Part shown: positions 15,832-24,471 of the stretch, piece by piece | Numbering within the stretch: the first letter of the stretch is position 1 | Layout of the letters: every line of letters starts with the position of its first letter | Assembly (NCBI GenBank): GCA_937927945.1 | Contig: CALEYW010000061.1 | Span: forward strand, 1 to 64,000 | Direction: 5' to 3' | Source of the DNA: an uncultured candidate division WPS-2 bacterium | Lineage (GTDB): Bacteria; Vulcanimicrobiota; Vulcanimicrobiia; Vulcanimicrobiales; Vulcanimicrobiaceae | Length of the DNA stretch: 64,000 nt | Position numbers and translations under genes: made by a program | Notes under the pieces: model-generated | Told to the model about the DNA's origin: nothing | Databases searched by the model: none | What the model saw: only the letters and a program-made list of their open reading frames with translations

Positions 15832-17115
15832 CTAGCCGACGCCTACCGGCGCGGGTACCGCAGCCTTCGGACGACCGAGCGCCGGCGCGATCGTCAGCAC
15901 GACTCCGGCGCCGATGAGGCAGAGCAGGCCCGACATCAGGAACGCATCGTCGTAGCTGCCGATTTGCGTGCGGATCAGACCGGCGACGAATGCGGTGATT
16001 CCGGCGCCCAGCTGGTGCGCGGCGGCGATCCAGCCGAAGAACAGCGGTGCGCGCGCACTCCCGAACGTCGCCGCGGCGATCTTCACGGTCGGCGGCACGG
16101 TCGCGATCCAATCGAGTCCGTAGAAGACCGCGAAGATCGGCAGGCCGAGAAACCCGAAACCGAACGCCATCGGCAAGAACAGCAGCGCGAGACCGCGCAA
16201 GCCGTAGTACCAGAACAGTAACCAGCGGCTGCTGTACCGGTCGGAAAGCCAGCCCGACGCGGTCGTGCCGACGAGATCGAACGCGCCCATCGCCGCGAGG
16301 AGTGTCGCGCCGGTCGTCGGCAAGATGCCGTGGTCACCGCAAGCGGGGATGAGGTGCGCACCGATCAGCCCGTTCGTGCTGGCGCCGCAGATGAAGAAAC
16401 TGCCCGCCAAAATCCAGAAGGTGCGCGACTTCGTCGCCTCGCGCAACGTCGCGAATGCGCGTCCCACCGGGTTGACGCGCACGAGCGGCGTCGTGTCGAC
16501 GGCTGCGGTGCCGAACACCGGCAAGCCAAGATCGCTCGGCCGTTCGCGCACGATCAGCAAGATGACGGGGATCATCGCGAGCGCCATTCCGGCAAGCACG
16601 TAGGCCTGCGTGCGCCACCCGAAATGCTGCACGATCTGCGAGAAAAGCGGAAAGAAGATCAGCGCTCCGGTCGCGTTGCCTGCGGAAAAGATGCCGATCA
16701 CCAATCCGCGGCTCGCTTGGAACCACCGCGTCGCCATCGTCGTTCCGAACGTAAGCGCGATCGAACCGGCGCCGATCCCGACCGCGGTGCCCCAGATCGG
16801 CAATTGCCACGCCGAATGCACGAAGGTGACGCCGCACTCCGCCGCCGCCAGAAGGCAGAGCGCAGCCGTAACCGTCCAGCGCACGCCAAACCGCTCCATC
16901 GCCGCTGCGGCGAACGGTCCGGTGAGTCCGAATAGCGCAATTTGGATGCCGATCGAAGTCGCGACCTGCGCCTCCGTCCAGCCGAACTCGGCCTGCATCG
17001 GCCGCATGAAGAGGGTCGGAGCGGTCAGGATCCCCGCCACGCAAACGAGGGTGATGAAGGTGGCCGCGACGACGAACCACCCGTAGTAGACACGGGAACC
17101 CATGGGCGGTATCAT
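15832..17115 (-). CDS. MFS transporter, monocarboxylate/OxlT-like
   Basis: 427 residues with about 12 membrane segments, starting YYGWFVVAATFITLVC, typical of the oxalate/formate and monocarboxylate porter branch. The family's loop motifs are recognisable (GPFAAAAMERFGVRW, SGWLSDRYSSRW). Substrate is unknown; its former operon partner (isomerase pseudogene) suggests an organic or aromatic acid. Start ATG 17113-17115 or the second ATG at 17101-17103. Divergent from an HxlR regulator, which may control it. Confidence 0.8.
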   Translation of the reverse strand: MIPPMGSRVYYGWFVVAATFITLVCVAGILTAPTLFMRPMQAEFGWTEAQVATSIGIQIALFGLTGPFAAAAMERFGVRWTVTAALCLLAAAECGVTFVHSAWQLPIWGTAVGIGAGSIALTFGTTMATRWFQASRGLVIGIFSAGNATGALIFFPLFSQIVQHFGWRTQAYVLAGMALAMIPVILLIVRERPSDLGLPVFGTAAVDTTPLVRVNPVGRAFATLREATKSRTFWILAGSFFICGASTNGLIGAHLIPACGDHGILPTTGATLLAAMGAFDLVGTTASGWLSDRYSSRWLLFWYYGLRGLALLFLPMAFGFGFLGLPIFAVFYGLDWIATVPPTVKIAAATFGSARAPLFFGWIAAAHQLGAGITAFVAGLIRTQIGSYDDAFLMSGLLCLIGAGVVLTIAPALGRPKAAVPAPVGVG

Positions 17116-17186
17116 ACGCGCATGGGATCAAGAGCGAAAGTACGCACAGCCTTGTGCCGTAGTACCCTTTTGTATACCACTATCGA

Positions 17187-17546
17187 ATGCATCCCCTAGT
17201 TAGTAACCCGCGCTGCCCCGTCGGGTTGACCGTCGAAATGATCGGCGGCAAGTGGAAAGGGGTCATCCTCTACTTTCTGCTGGGCGGGACGCTGCGGTTC
17301 AGCGAGCTGCGCAGGAAGATCCCCGGGATCACGCAGCGGATGCTGACCTTGCAGTTGCGCGAACTCGAGAGCGACGGGCTCGTCGAGCGCACCGTCTACG
17401 CCGTCGTGCCGCCGCGCGTCGAGTACGCGCTCAGCCCGTTCGGTCGCAGCCTCGATCCGGTCTTGCGCGCACTGCGCGATTGGGGATCGCACCACAAGGA
17501 TCGCATCGAGCATTTGATCGCGGAGCGCGAGACGCTCACGGCGTAG
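17187..17546 (+). CDS. HxlR-family transcriptional regulator
   Basis: 119-residue winged-helix protein with the HxlR signature: CPVGLTVEMIGGKWKGVILYFL, LRFSELRRKIPGITQRML, LRELESDGLVERTVY and VPPRVEYALSPFGRSL. A conserved Cys lies near residue 10, often the redox or ligand sensor in this family. It is divergent from the MFS gene. The 71-base gap holds an inverted repeat GCACA (17144-17148)/TGTGC (17153-17157) and an AGTACCC/GTATACC pair that could be operators. No ribosome binding site is evident, so a leaderless message is possible. Confidence 0.87.
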   Translation: MHPLVSNPRCPVGLTVEMIGGKWKGVILYFLLGGTLRFSELRRKIPGITQRMLTLQLRELESDGLVERTVYAVVPPRVEYALSPFGRSLDPVLRALRDWGSHHKDRIEHLIAERETLTA

Positions 17547-17571
17547 CCGCTCCGTCAATTCGACGAGGCGG

Positions 17572-18942
17572 TCATGCCGCCCCGACGAGGTCTCGCGCCG
17601 CACGCTCGTGGCGCTCCACGAGCGCCGGCAGGTCGACGCCGACGAGCCGGCCGTCGCGCACGCGGACCTCGCCGTTGACGATCGAGAGATCGACGTTCGG
17701 GATCCGGCAGAACACCAGCGACGCGAGCGCGTCGTGCAGGCTGCCGCCGGCGGTCGGGAGACCGTCGGCGCGGACGCCGATCAGGTCGGCCGCCATACCC
17801 GGCGCGAGCGCGCCGATGTCGTCGCGGCCGAGGACCGCGGCACCGCCGCGCGTCGCGAGACGCAGCGCTTCGCGCGCCGTCATCGCCGCCGCCCCGTGCG
17901 CGACTCGCTGCAGCAGCATCGCGTGACGCACTTCGTCCAGCATGTGCGAGCCGTCGTTCGAGGCTGAGCCATCGACACCGAGGCCGACGCGCATTCCCGC
18001 GTCGCGCTGCGCGAGGACCGGCGCGATCCCCGAACCGAGCCGCATGTTCGAGGTGGGACAATGCGCGACGCCGGTGCGCGTTGTACCGAGCCGCGCCGTC
18101 TCCTCGGGCGACATGAAGATCGCGTGCGCGAACCACACGTCCGGTCCGCTCCAGCCGAGTGATTCGGCGAACGGCAGCGGTCGCGCGCCGTAGCGCTCGA
18201 GGCAGTACCGTTCTTCGTCGACCGTCTCGCACAAGTGCGTGTGCAGATGCACGCCGTCGTGCTTACGCGCCAGCTCGGCGCTCGCGCGCATCAATTCCGG
18301 CGTCACCGAGAATGGCGAACACGGCGCGACGACGACGCGCGTCATCGCGAAGCGAGCGGGATCGTGGTGCTCGCGGATCACGCGCTCGGTGTCGCGCAGA
18401 ATCGCGTCCTCGTTCTCGACCGCCTCGTCGGGTGGAAGGCCGCCTTGCGAACGTCCGAGCGACATCGACCCGCGCGACGCGTGGAAACGGAATCCCATCT
18501 CCCGCGCGACCGCGATCTGATCGTCGACGCGCGCGCCGTTCGGCCAGATGTAGCCGTGATCGGCGGCCGTCGTGCAGCCCGAGAGCAGCAGTTCCGCAAT
18601 CGCGGTGGCGGTCGACGCCCGAACGGCCTCCGGCGTCAGCCGCGCCCAGATCGGATAGTGGGCAACGAGCCAGTCGAACAACTCGGCGTCCTGCGCCGCC
18701 GGAAGATTGCGCGTGAGCGTCTGGTAGAAGTGATGGTGCGTGCAGACGAGGCCGGGCAGCAGCACGAGGCCGCGCGCGTCGACGACCTCGTCGGCCTGCG
18801 CCGTCAGCTCGGCGGTCGGACCGACGGCTTCGATCGTGTTGCCGCGCAGCAGCACGGCGCCGTCCGCGAACGTGCGTCCGGCGTCGTCGAAGGTCGCCGC
18901 CAGCGTCGCGTGGCGGAGAAGCAGCGTGCGAATGGAAACCAT
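17572..18942 (-). CDS. Amidohydrolase, 8-oxoguanine/guanine deaminase-like
   Basis: 456-residue metal-dependent hydrolase of the cytosine-deaminase/AtzB group. Metal ligands are visible in CTHHHFYQTLTR (HxH), HLHTHLCETVDEERY and GLGVDGSASNDGSHM. The segment SRGSMSLGRSQGGLPPD is characteristic of 8-oxoguanine deaminases and hydroxyatrazine hydrolases. In this purine context the product is probably urate (from 8-oxoguanine) or xanthine (from guanine). It is divergent from uraD, with starts only about 10 bases apart. Confidence 0.82.
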   Translation of the reverse strand: MVSIRTLLLRHATLAATFDDAGRTFADGAVLLRGNTIEAVGPTAELTAQADEVVDARGLVLLPGLVCTHHHFYQTLTRNLPAAQDAELFDWLVAHYPIWARLTPEAVRASTATAIAELLLSGCTTAADHGYIWPNGARVDDQIAVAREMGFRFHASRGSMSLGRSQGGLPPDEAVENEDAILRDTERVIREHHDPARFAMTRVVVAPCSPFSVTPELMRASAELARKHDGVHLHTHLCETVDEERYCLERYGARPLPFAESLGWSGPDVWFAHAIFMSPEETARLGTTRTGVAHCPTSNMRLGSGIAPVLAQRDAGMRVGLGVDGSASNDGSHMLDEVRHAMLLQRVAHGAAAMTAREALRLATRGGAAVLGRDDIGALAPGMAADLIGVRADGLPTAGGSLHDALASLVFCRIPNVDLSIVNGEVRVRDGRLVGVDLPALVERHERAARDLVGAA

Positions 18943-18948
18943 CCCGCG

Positions 18949-19458
18949 ATGACGAGTATCGCCGCGCTGAACGCAGCGGATCGCGCCACGTTCGTCGCCG
19001 CGGTGGGTTTCGCTTTCGAGGACTCACCGTGGATCGCGGAAGCGGGCTGGGAGCGGCGGCCGTTCGCGAACCGCGCCGCGCTGCACGCGGCCCTCGTCGA
19101 CGTCGTCGCGCGCGCGCCGATCCGACGGCGGGTGGCGCTCATTGCGGCCCATCCCGACCTCGCCGGACGGGTCGCCCGCGAAGGCCGCCTGACCGCCGCG
19201 TCCCGGGGGGAACAAGCCGCGGCCGGCCTCGACCGCCTCGGCCCCGCGGAACTCGAGCGATTCGGTGCCGCAAACGCGGCGTACCGCGCGCGATTCGGCT
19301 TTCCGTTCGTGATTTGCGCGCGCAACCACGACCAGGCGGCGATCCTCGCGGAGCTCGAGCGTCGGGCCGAAAACGAACGCGACGCGGAGATCGCGACGGC
19401 CTTGGACGAGATCGCCAAGATCGCGCGCCTGCGCCTCGAAGACGCGGTGGAAGAATGA
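18949..19458 (+). CDS. uraD: OHCU decarboxylase
   Basis: 169 residues. It decarboxylates 2-oxo-4-hydroxy-4-carboxy-5-ureidoimidazoline to (S)-allantoin. Features: LNAADRATFVAAVGFAFEDSPWIAE, the catalytic His in LIAAHPDLAGR, then LTAASRGEQAAAGL and YRARFGFPFVICARNH. The ATG at 18949 matches the family length; further upstream sequence in this frame is antisense to the deaminase. The stop overlaps the ATG of the urate hydroxylase gene (ATGA), so products of the pathway are co-translated. Confidence 0.93.
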   Translation: MTSIAALNAADRATFVAAVGFAFEDSPWIAEAGWERRPFANRAALHAALVDVVARAPIRRRVALIAAHPDLAGRVAREGRLTAASRGEQAAAGLDRLGPAELERFGAANAAYRARFGFPFVICARNHDQAAILAELERRAENERDAEIATALDEIAKIARLRLEDAVEE

Positions 19459-20651
19459 ACCCGCCGTACGTCTTGGACTGGCTCAACCTGGTCGCGCGCT
19501 GGGCGCATCTGATCGCGGGGATCTCTTGGATCGGCGCGTCGTTCTACTTCGTTTGGCTCGACAACAGCCTCACGGCGCCGGCGAAGGAAGCCGACGCCCG
19601 CAACGGCGTGAGCGGCGAGCTCTGGAGCGTCCACGGCGGCGGCTTCTATCACAACCAAAAATTCCTCACCGGGCCGAAAAGTGAGCCGCTGACCCGGGAC
19701 CTCCACTGGTTCAAGTGGGAGGCGTACTCGACGTGGCTCTCCGGGATGGCGATGCTCGCGATCGTGTACTGGGCCGGCGCGGGAACGTTCTTGATCGACA
19801 AGAGCGTCCTCGATCTCACGCCCGCCGCGGCGATCGCGATCAGCATCGCCGTCATCATCGCGGGCTGGCTCGTCTACGACGGGCTGTGCCGGATCTTCGA
19901 GACGCGCCCGGTCGCGCTGTGGACGGCGCTAGCCATCTTCTTCCTCGCGGCTGACTGGGGACTGTTCCACGTCTTCGGCGGACGCGCCGCGTACATCCAC
20001 GTCGGCGCGATCATCGGGACGATCATGGTCGCGAACGTCTTCTTCGTCATCATCCCGGGACAGCAGCGTATGCTCGAGCAGATTCGCGCCGGTGAGGAAC
20101 CCGATCCGCGGCCGGGCCGGCTCGGGAAACTCCGCTCCGTGCACAACACCTACCTAACGCTGCCGGTGCTGTTCATCATGATCAGCAACCACTATCCGAT
20201 GACGTACGGCAGCGAGTGGGGCTGGCTCGTCCTAGCCGCGCTCAGCGCGGCCGGCGTGCTGGTGCGGCGGTTCTTCGTGCTGAGCCACAAAGGCCGCTTG
20301 TCGTGGGCGCTCGCCGCGGCGGCATCGCTGATCGTCGTGGCGGTCGCGGTCGCGATCGCACCGCGTCAACGCCCGCTCGCGGCGACGGCCGTCCCGGGAT
20401 ACGCGAGCGTCGCGAGCATCGTCGCGCAGCGCTGCGCGGTCTGTCACGCGGCGCATCCCACCGAACCCGGCTTCAGCGCGCCTCCCAACGGCGTGCTGCT
20501 CGACACCCCCGCCAACGTCAAGCTCAACGCGCAGCGGATGAACGTGCAGGCGGTCGCGAGTCACGCGATGCCGCTCGGAAACCTCACCCACATGACCGAC
20601 GCGGAGCGCGCGACGCTCGGCGCCTGGATCGACGCCGGAGCGAACCTCTGA
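19455..20651 (+). CDS. puuD: PuuD-type membrane urate hydroxylase with cytochrome c domain
   Basis: 398 residues. The N-terminal region carries about eight membrane spans with the urate-oxidase DUF989 signatures (WAHLIAGISWIGASFYF, GGFYHNQKF, HWFKWEAYSTWLSG, HNTYLTLPVLFIMISNHYP). A C-terminal cytochrome c domain has heme motif C327-A-V-C330-H331 and a distal Met in AMPLGNLTHM. It converts urate to 5-hydroxyisourate, passing electrons to heme rather than making peroxide from O2. Start and stop overlap uraD and uraH. Confidence 0.92.
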   Translation: MNPPYVLDWLNLVARWAHLIAGISWIGASFYFVWLDNSLTAPAKEADARNGVSGELWSVHGGGFYHNQKFLTGPKSEPLTRDLHWFKWEAYSTWLSGMAMLAIVYWAGAGTFLIDKSVLDLTPAAAIAISIAVIIAGWLVYDGLCRIFETRPVALWTALAIFFLAADWGLFHVFGGRAAYIHVGAIIGTIMVANVFFVIIPGQQRMLEQIRAGEEPDPRPGRLGKLRSVHNTYLTLPVLFIMISNHYPMTYGSEWGWLVLAALSAAGVLVRRFFVLSHKGRLSWALAAAASLIVVAVAVAIAPRQRPLAATAVPGYASVASIVAQRCAVCHAAHPTEPGFSAPPNGVLLDTPANVKLNAQRMNVQAVASHAMPLGNLTHMTDAERATLGAWIDAGANL

Positions 20652-20989
20652 TGGCCGCAACCCTCTCGACGCACGTCCTCGACACCGCGCACGGCCTTCC
20701 GGCGGAAGGCGTCGGCATCGAGCTGTTCTCGGTGGCGGCAAACGAACGGACGCTCATGGCAGCGGCGATCAGCAACGAGGACGGACGCACCGATGCGCCG
20801 TTGTCGACGACCCTCGCGGCCGGAACGTACGAACTCGTCTTCGAGGTCGCGGGCTATTTCGCAGCCCGCGAGACGCCGGCGTTCTTCGACGAGATCACGG
20901 TGCGCTTCCGCATCGACGAAGGTGCGGAACGCTATCACGTCCCGTTGCTGCTGTCGCCGTGGGCTTACTCGACGTATCGCGGAAGTTAG
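20651..20989 (+). CDS. uraH: 5-Hydroxyisourate hydrolase
   Basis: 112-residue transthyretin-related HIU hydrolase, converting the urate hydroxylase product to OHCU. The family signatures are complete: LSTHVLDTAHGLPAEGV at the N-terminus, GYFAARETPAFFDEI, YHVPLLLSPWAYSTYRGS at the C-terminus with the diagnostic YRGS. The ATG shares one base with the puuD stop (TGATG). The 3' end overlaps the convergent Fur-family gene by four bases. Confidence 0.94.
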   Translation: MAATLSTHVLDTAHGLPAEGVGIELFSVAANERTLMAAAISNEDGRTDAPLSTTLAAGTYELVFEVAGYFAARETPAFFDEITVRFRIDEGAERYHVPLLLSPWAYSTYRGS

Positions 20990-21336
20990 CGCGCCCTTCG
21001 CGCGCAGGGGGCGCATCGTCCGCGGAACGTGACGACCTCGGCGGAGATCTCCAGCCCGTTTCGTGCGGCGATCGCCGTCCGGGTTCGCTGCGAGGTGTGG
21101 TAGTCGACGTCGACCACGGCGTGGCAGTCGTCGCACAGCAGGTGCGCGTGCGGCTGCGCGGCGGCTTCGTACGAGGCCGCCTCGCGGCCGGGTGTTTCGA
21201 TTTTCATCACCTGCGCGAGCTCGCACAGCCGAATGAGACCGCGGTGCACCGTCGCAAACCCGATCGCGGGCCGGTGCTTGCGCGCCTCGACGTAGACTTC
21301 GTGAGCCGTCCAATGACGACCGCGTTCCGACTGCAC
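20986..21336 (-). CDS. Fur-family regulator, PerR-like
   Basis: 116 residues with the Fur winged helix (WTAHEVYVEARKHRPAIGFATVHRGLIRL) and a metal site: HAHLLCDDCHAVVDVD plus a C-terminal CAPC, giving the two CxxC pairs of a structural zinc. Placed directly downstream of catalase, it is probably a peroxide-sensing PerR-type repressor. The GTG at 21334-21336 is the only usual start. Upstream in-frame sequence (NYQLLRDIVQ) looks like the missing first helix, so translation may begin earlier at a rare start codon. Confidence 0.82.
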   Translation of the reverse strand: MQSERGRHWTAHEVYVEARKHRPAIGFATVHRGLIRLCELAQVMKIETPGREAASYEAAAQPHAHLLCDDCHAVVDVDYHTSQRTRTAIAARNGLEISAEVVTFRGRCAPCARRAR

Positions 21337-21368
21337 GATGTCGCGCAGCAGTTGGTAGTTCAGCGAAA

Positions 21369-21400
21369 GCGAGCGTCCGCGCTCTGCGGCGGACGCTCGC
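21369..21400 (-). terminator. Strong hairpin between catalase and Fur-family gene
   Basis: A perfect 12-bp stem, GCGAGCGTCCGC (21369-21380) and GCGGACGCTCGC (21389-21400), with an eight-base loop, lies between the catalase stop (21424) and the regulator's GTG (21336). No T-run follows on the minus strand. It may be an attenuator or an RNA-stabilising structure rather than a classic intrinsic terminator. Confidence 0.5.
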
Positions 21401-21423
21401 CGGCTGTCCGTGGCTGGCCCTCC

Positions 21424-23052
21424 CTAGACGGACCGGGCTGGTTCGCGCGCGGCTTCCGCGGCCTTCTGACCGTTCGGAGCGCCTTCGCCCTTCACGGTGT
21501 CGGCCTTCATCCCGTCGCCGTTCGAGCGGGGTTGTCCCGGCGGTGGCTTGCCCGGCAGCGGCGGAAGCTTGCGCGCCTCCGCGACGTCGACGCCGATTCC
21601 GTTCGCGACCCGCGTGCCGTAGTTCTCGTCGGCATACAGGAAGTGCCAGACCATTCGCAGCTGGATGTTTCGGTCGCACTGCTTGAGCGCGTCGACGAGG
21701 TTGTTGATGAGGTCGTCGCGCTCGCGGTCGTCGATCGAACGGTAGCGCTCTCCGACCTGCTTGTAGTCGTCCTGCGTGCGCCTGATCTGGTAGCGGCCGA
21801 CCTTGCCTTCGGTGTACTCACCGTACTCGACGACGTTCTTGGGCGCCTCGACCGCCGCATCCGGCTGGATGCTCGGCTCGAAGTTGACGTGTGGGTTGTC
21901 GCCGCCGTCGATGCGATGCGACATGATGCCGTCGCGCTGGTTCGTCACCACTTTCACGCGCGGTGCGTTGGCCTGCAATTGGAGGTAGTTGGGGCCAACG
22001 CGGTAGCGCTGCGTGTCGGAGTACGAGAACGTCCGGCCGACCAGCATCTTGTCATCCGAGAAGTCGATCCCGTCGACGATCACGCCGGTTCCGAATGCGG
22101 CTTGCTCGTTCTCGAGGAACATGTTCTCTGGGTTCTTGTCGAGCACCATGCGGCCCGCCGGGCGCTTGGGGAACTGGTCTTCGGGCCAGATCTTCGTGTC
22201 GTCGAGCGGGTCGAAATCGAGCTCGTCGTGCGGCCCGTCCGACATGATCTGGATGCGCATCTCCCACTCGGGATAGTCGCCGCGTTCGATCGCGTCGTAG
22301 AGATCCTTGGTGGCGTGACTGAACGCCTTCGCCTGGATCGCCTCCGCCTCGGGCTGGGTCAGCGACTTGATGCCCTGCTTCGGCACCCAGTGGAACTTGA
22401 CGAGCACGGCCTCGCCTTGCTCGTTCACGAGCTTGTAGGTGTTGACGCCTGCGCCTTCTTGATGACGATAGTCGGCCGGAATGCCGCGCGGCGAGAACAG
22501 CCACGTCATCATGTGGAGCGACTCCGGTGTTTGACTGATGAAGTCGAACTGCCGGTTCGGCGTTTGGAGGTTCGTGACCGGATCGGGTTTGAACGAGTGG
22601 ATGAAATCCGGAAACTTGATCGCATCGCGGATGAAGAAGATCGGCAGGTTGTTTCCGACCAGGTCCCAATTGCCGTCATCGGTGTAGAACTTCGTCGCGA
22701 AGCCGCGCGGATCGCGCAGCGTCTCCGGCGAGTCCTTGCTGTGGATGACGGTCGAGAAGCGAACGAGAACAGGCGTACGCTTCCCCTTGTTCGCGAGCAC
22801 CTTTGCTCGCGTGTACTTTGTGGCGGGCTCGTCACCGATCGTGCCGTACGCCTCGAAATATCCGTGCGCGACGGTCCCGCGCGCGTGCACCACGCGTTCC
22901 GGGATGCGCTCGCGGTCGAAGTGCGCCATCTTCTCGAGGAACTGATAATTTTCGAGCGTGGCGGGCCCGCGTTCGCCGACGGTACGCGTGCTCTGATTAT
23001 CGCGAATCGGATGACCCTGACGCGTCGTCAGGGACGGCTTGTCGTCGCTCAT
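21424..23052 (-). CDS. katA: Monofunctional heme catalase
   Basis: 542-residue catalase degrading hydrogen peroxide. The distal His lies in RVVHARGTVAHGYFE, the Asn in LVGNNLPIFFIRDAIKFPD. The proximal Tyr heme ligand is in the SYSDTQRYRVGPNY region (R-x3-Y type). A Pro/Gly/Lys-rich C-terminal tail of about 45 residues extends past the family core. Adjacent to a PerR-like gene and preceded by a Fur/PerR-type palindrome, it is likely peroxide-inducible. AGAGG lies about seven bases upstream of the ATG. Confidence 0.96.
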   Translation of the reverse strand: MSDDKPSLTTRQGHPIRDNQSTRTVGERGPATLENYQFLEKMAHFDRERIPERVVHARGTVAHGYFEAYGTIGDEPATKYTRAKVLANKGKRTPVLVRFSTVIHSKDSPETLRDPRGFATKFYTDDGNWDLVGNNLPIFFIRDAIKFPDFIHSFKPDPVTNLQTPNRQFDFISQTPESLHMMTWLFSPRGIPADYRHQEGAGVNTYKLVNEQGEAVLVKFHWVPKQGIKSLTQPEAEAIQAKAFSHATKDLYDAIERGDYPEWEMRIQIMSDGPHDELDFDPLDDTKIWPEDQFPKRPAGRMVLDKNPENMFLENEQAAFGTGVIVDGIDFSDDKMLVGRTFSYSDTQRYRVGPNYLQLQANAPRVKVVTNQRDGIMSHRIDGGDNPHVNFEPSIQPDAAVEAPKNVVEYGEYTEGKVGRYQIRRTQDDYKQVGERYRSIDDRERDDLINNLVDALKQCDRNIQLRMVWHFLYADENYGTRVANGIGVDVAEARKLPPLPGKPPPGQPRSNGDGMKADTVKGEGAPNGQKAAEAAREPARSV

Positions 23053-23109
23053 GCCTTGCCTCTTTTGGTACCATCTCGGGCGTTGGGCCGGCGGTACCCA
23101 GGAGCGGTA

Positions 23110-23130
23110 CAGTGAAAATCACTTTCACTG
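23110..23130. promoter_or_regulatory. Fur/PerR-type operator upstream of catalase
   Basis: A 21-base near-perfect palindrome: CAGTGAAAAT (23110-23119), central C, ACTTTCACTG (23121-23130). Nine of ten arm positions match. Its core TGAAAAT-C-ACTTTCA is a 7-1-7 arrangement as in Fur/PerR boxes. It lies 58 bases upstream of the catalase ATG, a usual operator distance, and the adjacent Fur-family gene supplies a candidate ligand. Confidence 0.65.
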
Positions 23131-23250
23131 CGGTGATGCTACCACCGCACTGGTTTGCGCACAAGGGTGCGGCGTCGCACGATTACACCGTCGCTGCAGT
23201 GTGGCTGCTTAGCCGGAAGGCAAGCGACAATACCGGACTTCGCGCGGCAG

Positions 23251-24396
23251 TTAGCGTGCGTCCGGCTGCAGGCTCAGCAGCTCCGGCCCAGAGCGTTTCC
23301 GCTTGTTGCGGTACATCGCAAGGTCGGCCGCGTGCAGAAGACTTCCCGCGTCGGCGCCGTCCACCGGGTAGACTGCGCGGCCGATGCTCGCGTCGACCGA
23401 GAGCGTCACGTCGCCCAATCCATGTGGAGCGGCCAACGCGGTTGCGATGCGCGCGACGGCGACGCTCCCGTCACCACCCCCCACGAGCAGGACGACGAAC
23501 TCGTCGCCGCCGAGGCGAGCGACGACATCGCGCTCGCGCGCATTCGCCGCGAGTCGGTCAGCGACGCGCTTGAGGACGGCGTCGCCGACCTGATGTCCGT
23601 AGTGGTCGTTGATCGGTTTGAACCCGTCCAGATCGACGAAGGCGAGGGCGAAGACGGAACCGTCCGCTCGCGCGGCGTCTATGCGATCGTCGAGTGCCGC
23701 GGCGAACGCAGCGCGGTTGAGGAGACCCGTCAGTGGATCGCGCTCGGCGCGCTCCGCGAGACGTGCTTCGTTCGCGCGCCTGCGCAGGGTGTCGCGCAAA
23801 AACAAAGCGGCGGCAGCACCGCTTGTGACGGCACAGACGATGCCGGCGACCACGATGATCAACGCGATGTTGCGTCGAGCATCCGCGTCGATTTCATCGG
23901 CGCGCCGGTTGAGGACTCCGAAAAGCTTCAGCGAGCTGCGGCGAAAGGCGTCGGTCTCTCTTTTACCACGCCGCTCCAGCACACGCCGGTCGCCGCGCCC
24001 GCCAAGGAGCGGCTGGGCGACGTCGGCAAGCCATGCGGCGTTGCGTCTTTGCAGATCCTCCGGCAGCGAGGTCGCGACGCCGCTCGCCGCGACGTTCCGA
24101 CGAAGTGCGTCGAGAGTTTGCGGGAACGTCGTACGCGCCGCCGTGTACGGTTCCAGGAAGAGCCGCTCGCCGGTGCTCTCGAAGCCGCGCAGTCCGCTCT
24201 CCTCCTCGAGTTGCAGGCGCAACAGCCGCTGGTTGGCGATCATCGCGTCGCGGACGTCTCGTTCAGCGCCGAACCCGCGACTGGCAACCGCCGCCTCGCC
24301 CCAGGCGACGAGCGCGGTGAGCACGGAGATGACGACGACGATCGCGATGGAGAGCCGAAGCGGCGAGGCGCGCACGAAGATCATGAGACCAGCCAT
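23251..24396 (-). CDS. Membrane diguanylate cyclase (CHASE3-like sensor plus GGDEF)
   Basis: 381 residues. A membrane span (about 8-30), a periplasmic CHASE3-like helical region with RLLRLQLEEESGLRGFESTGE, and a second span near residue 190 precede a GGDEF domain. The active site is intact (RLGGDEFVVLL) and the inhibitory I-site RERD stands five residues before it, so it should make cyclic di-GMP with product inhibition. Also visible are DPLTGLLNRAAF and the terminal DLAMYRNKR. ATG 24396 is favoured; ATG 24430-24432 adds 12 residues. Confidence 0.88.
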   Translation of the reverse strand: MAGLMIFVRASPLRLSIAIVVVISVLTALVAWGEAAVASRGFGAERDVRDAMIANQRLLRLQLEEESGLRGFESTGERLFLEPYTAARTTFPQTLDALRRNVAASGVATSLPEDLQRRNAAWLADVAQPLLGGRGDRRVLERRGKRETDAFRRSSLKLFGVLNRRADEIDADARRNIALIIVVAGIVCAVTSGAAAALFLRDTLRRRANEARLAERAERDPLTGLLNRAAFAAALDDRIDAARADGSVFALAFVDLDGFKPINDHYGHQVGDAVLKRVADRLAANARERDVVARLGGDEFVVLLVGGGDGSVAVARIATALAAPHGLGDVTLSVDASIGRAVYPVDGADAGSLLHAADLAMYRNKRKRSGPELLSLQPDAR

Positions 24397-24439
24397 TGTC
24401 ACCCGTTGGTAGTCCGTCTCACAGTCTACCATGCCGCGC

Positions 24440-24462
24440 GCTTCGACATGCTCAGGGTGAGG
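24440..24462. repeat. Dispersed palindromic repeat, copy 2
   Basis: GCTTCGACATGCTCAGGG followed by TGAGG, lying between the diguanylate cyclase start and the cyclotransferase-like gene end. One base in the centre differs from copy 1 (ACATGC versus ACAGGC). Confidence 0.6.
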
Positions 24463-24471
24463 GAAGATGGG

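Noticed and set aside
20959..23115. Long plus-strand open frame (about 718 codons) across the catalase gene
   Set aside because: It is the antisense shadow of catalase and the Fur-family gene; its translation is Arg/Val/Asp-rich with no fold, while the minus strand has clear motifs.
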